A DNA stretch of 7,044 bases. Origin: Christensenella sp. UBA5394. Lineage in GTDB: Bacteria > Bacillota > Clostridia > Christensenellales > CAG-138. The notes under the pieces were generated by a model. That model worked only from the letters and a program-made list of their open reading frames with translations. It was not told the origin of the DNA and did not search any database. The stretch lies in assembly GCA_002409725.1 (NCBI GenBank), contig DHOI01000144.1, positions 2,479 to 9,522 of the forward strand. Reading direction: 5' to 3'. Shown here one piece after another: positions 5,329 to 7,044 of the stretch. Position 1 is the stretch's first letter; each line of letters opens with the position of its first letter. The translations under genes were made by a program, and so were the position numbers.

Positions 5329-6930
5329 TTATTGCGCCGCTGCGGCCGTGGGTGTGGGCAGAGAGGCATCCCCTGTGCCGCGGATGATCTTTTGGGGCAC
5401 GGCGCGGTAGCGGTCGGTATAGATCAGGTCGCGGGAAATCAGCTCCTCGCCCTGGTAGGTGTTGATGTAGACCTCGGCGATATAGCCCTCGCGGGCCTTG
5501 GCATCCAGCTGCTCGTAGCCCGTGGGCCAGTCCGGGTTGTCCGTATACTCGGTTTCGCCGGGTTCGAGCACCTCCACCGTTACGCCCTCGGGCACATAGC
5601 GCAGGCCCTCGGGCAGGGGCGCGCCGTAGATGTAGATGGTCATCTTATAGTTTTCCTGGTCGCAATCGGCAAAGATATAGAGCGGCGTTGCCATTTGGTT
5701 GGTGAAGACCAGGTTTTTGCCGCCCGTGGTGACCGTGGCGTCGAGGCCTCGATCCGCATAGGCGCTGGGCCAGGAGTGTTTGTTACGCTCGGTGATGTTG
5801 ATGGGGGCTGCGGGTGCTTTGGCAACTGTGGTATCCGCATCGCTACGCACGGCCCCGGATTCGAGAAGGGCGATATAGAGCGTGGTGGAAACCTGGCAGA
5901 TGCCGCCGCCCGCCTGCATCTCATAACGGTCGCCATTGACGATGCCGGGGGCTAGCGGCCAGCCGCCAGCCTCGGTACGGGGGCCCATAAACTCGTTGAA
6001 ATCCAGCGTTTCGCCAGGCTTGACGATGACCCCGTTGAGCAGAGTCGTGGCCTTTTGGATGTTGCCTACGCGGTTCTTATCCCTGCCGCTGCGGCTCGAG
6101 AAATCCGTTTGGTAGGTGGAACGCAGCTGGGTATTGGCCTTGATCTCCTCTAGCGTAGTGCTGGGGCGGGTGAGCACCAGATCTGGATCCAGCACGGCCT
6201 GATAGTCGCCCGCCTGCAGGCGTTCAATGATCTGCCCGGCCAGGGCTTCTTCATCCAACATATAGCCGTCCACACCCTCGGCATAGGTAAAGGAGGGCAT
6301 TTTGCTCTCGCTGGAGGCCCAAAATTCATAGGGTTCGGCGGAAGGCTCTACAGGCAGGGTGTCGATGGCCTGGCCGATAGCGGCCAGGCGGGCCGAAAGG
6401 GTGCCGGCGTCTGCCTCAAAGGAAGAGACGAACGAATGCCCGTTCTCGGAAAGATCACGGATGGTCTTTTTGTTTTCTGCGCGGGTGCCGCTTCTGCCCC
6501 AAAGCATGGCCTCGGCCAGCACGGCGTCCAAATCGCTCGTGGCCTTAAGATCCGCCGTGGTGAAAAGCCAAAGCGAGCGCTCATGCCGCACACCGATGTT
6601 GATGGCTGCCGCGGATTCCTCTACGCCGGGTAAAAGGGCCGCACGGGCCTCTTCGATCGTCATGCCGGCCACGTTTTTGCCATTGACGATGACGCCGTTG
6701 AGGAAGGTGCCTTGATTTAAATATTTTTGCAGCTTCTTTTCGCTGGGGAGCGCAAAAAACTGGCCCTGCACCAAGAGGCCCGCCGTAAAGAGCAGCACGA
6801 ATAGGATGAGGGCGCGGCCTGTCAGAACCCGAAGGCGGGGCAGGCGGGAGCGGGGGCGTATTTTGGTTTGAACCGCCTGCTGAGGCCGCCGGGTTTGGGC
6901 GGCGGGGCGGGGTGCGGGGGCAACGGGCAT
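5329..6930 (-). CDS. Membrane-anchored VanW-domain protein (533 aa)
   Basis: This is a cell-surface protein of the VanW family, of unknown biochemical role. A Pro/Arg-rich N-terminal segment (1-37, probably cytoplasmic) precedes one transmembrane helix (about 39-55), so the rest should lie outside the membrane. Residues 77-95 (NGVIVNGKNVAGMTIEEA) form the same small module as in the other VanW protein. Residues about 105-255 are poorly conserved and may be a peptidoglycan-binding-like region. The VanW core spans about 272-438, with GGGICQVSTTLY (341-352), KHSWP (384-388) and LDATVTTGG (396-404). A G5-like tail covers about 455-515, then a Thr/Pro/Ala-rich end. Compared with the other copy, about 18 extra Ala/Pro-rich residues sit at 360-378, between GGGICQ and HSWP. 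The ATG at 6930 is 8 nt after AGGAG (6943-6939). An ATG at 6937 in another frame is too close to that site. Confidence 0.92.
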   Translation of the reverse strand: MPVAPAPRPAAQTRRPQQAVQTKIRPRSRLPRLRVLTGRALILFVLLFTAGLLVQGQFFALPSEKKLQKYLNQGTFLNGVIVNGKNVAGMTIEEARAALLPGVEESAAAINIGVRHERSLWLFTTADLKATSDLDAVLAEAMLWGRSGTRAENKKTIRDLSENGHSFVSSFEADAGTLSARLAAIGQAIDTLPVEPSAEPYEFWASSESKMPSFTYAEGVDGYMLDEEALAGQIIERLQAGDYQAVLDPDLVLTRPSTTLEEIKANTQLRSTYQTDFSSRSGRDKNRVGNIQKATTLLNGVIVKPGETLDFNEFMGPRTEAGGWPLAPGIVNGDRYEMQAGGGICQVSTTLYIALLESGAVRSDADTTVAKAPAAPINITERNKHSWPSAYADRGLDATVTTGGKNLVFTNQMATPLYIFADCDQENYKMTIYIYGAPLPEGLRYVPEGVTVEVLEPGETEYTDNPDWPTGYEQLDAKAREGYIAEVYINTYQGEELISRDLIYTDRYRAVPQKIIRGTGDASLPTPTAAAAQ

Positions 6931-6979
6931 CGAACATTCTCCTTTAATACCGGCGCGTCATCGGCGCATCGTACCCCTC

Positions 6980-7008
6980 ATTATATCGCAGCCGGCCCCG
7001 CCGTTCAA
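6980..7008 (-). promoter_or_regulatory. Sigma-A promoter of the second VanW gene
   Basis: On the minus strand a -35 box TTGAAC (7008-7003, 4 of 6 consensus bases) and a perfect -10 box TATAAT (6985-6980) are separated by exactly 17 bp. Transcription should start near 6973, giving a leader of about 43 nt that contains AAAGGAGA before the ATG at 6930. It is the best promoter in the window. Confidence 0.75.
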
Positions 7009-7044
7009 CCTAAAAACATAGGGGACGGGCACGAAAAAGACCGG

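Noticed and set aside
5199..5387. Small plus-strand open frame between the aminotransferase and the second VanW gene
   Set aside because: It runs through the terminator and hairpin cluster and into the opposite strand of the VanW gene, with no ribosome binding site or recognisable motif.
63..6930. Vancomycin resistance cluster suggested by two VanW proteins
   Set aside because: No ligase, dehydrogenase, dipeptidase or two-component regulator of the van type is present. VanW-domain proteins are widespread in Clostridia without any link to resistance.
6581..6937. Alternative minus-strand start at 6937 in another frame, overlapping the second VanW gene
   Set aside because: Its ATG is only one base from the AGGAG site, and its frame gives a Pro/Arg-rich product with no motif. 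The VanW frame starting at 6930 has the proper 8-nt spacing.

Overview
The window reads as a chromosomal segment of a fairly GC-rich (roughly 58-60% by eye, not counted) Gram-positive anaerobe, most likely class Clostridia of the Bacillota. The reasons are strong AGGAGG-type ribosome binding sites, a sigma-A-type promoter with a perfect TATAAT box, several intrinsic terminators, and two VanW-domain surface proteins of a type common in Clostridia. No species can be named from the sequence alone. I see no tRNA, rRNA, CRISPR array, insertion sequence or phage gene.

Layout, left to right: a bidirectional terminator (16-41); a secreted or anchored VanW-domain protein on the minus strand (63-1439); a 125-bp divergent intergenic region with two near-identical 16-bp repeats flanking two overlapping candidate promoters; a GntR/FCD-family regulator on the plus strand (1565-2212) with its own terminator (2219-2245); a beta-class DNA methyltransferase on the plus strand (2328-3497) with no restriction enzyme beside it; a gene-free, palindrome-rich stretch (3498-3670) ending in a bidirectional terminator shared by two convergent genes; a class I/II PLP-dependent aminotransferase on the minus strand (3751-4941) with a leader of about 160 nt and an extended -10 promoter; a terminator and hairpin cluster (5225-5324); and a second, membrane-anchored VanW-domain protein on the minus strand (5329-6930) with a good sigma-A promoter near the right edge.

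The genes look like independent transcription units rather than one pathway. The clearest regulatory link is between the GntR regulator and the divergent VanW gene: the paired repeats are good candidates for the regulator's own operators, which would place both genes under one regulator. The two VanW proteins share the same core and C-terminal tail but differ in anchoring and length, and both keep a Cys, a His and an Asp in the same order. The methyltransferase appears to be an orphan. I found no convincing new multi-gene system. The points most worth checking are the operator pair, the VanW conserved residues, the aminotransferase leader and the palindromic element at 3571-3650.
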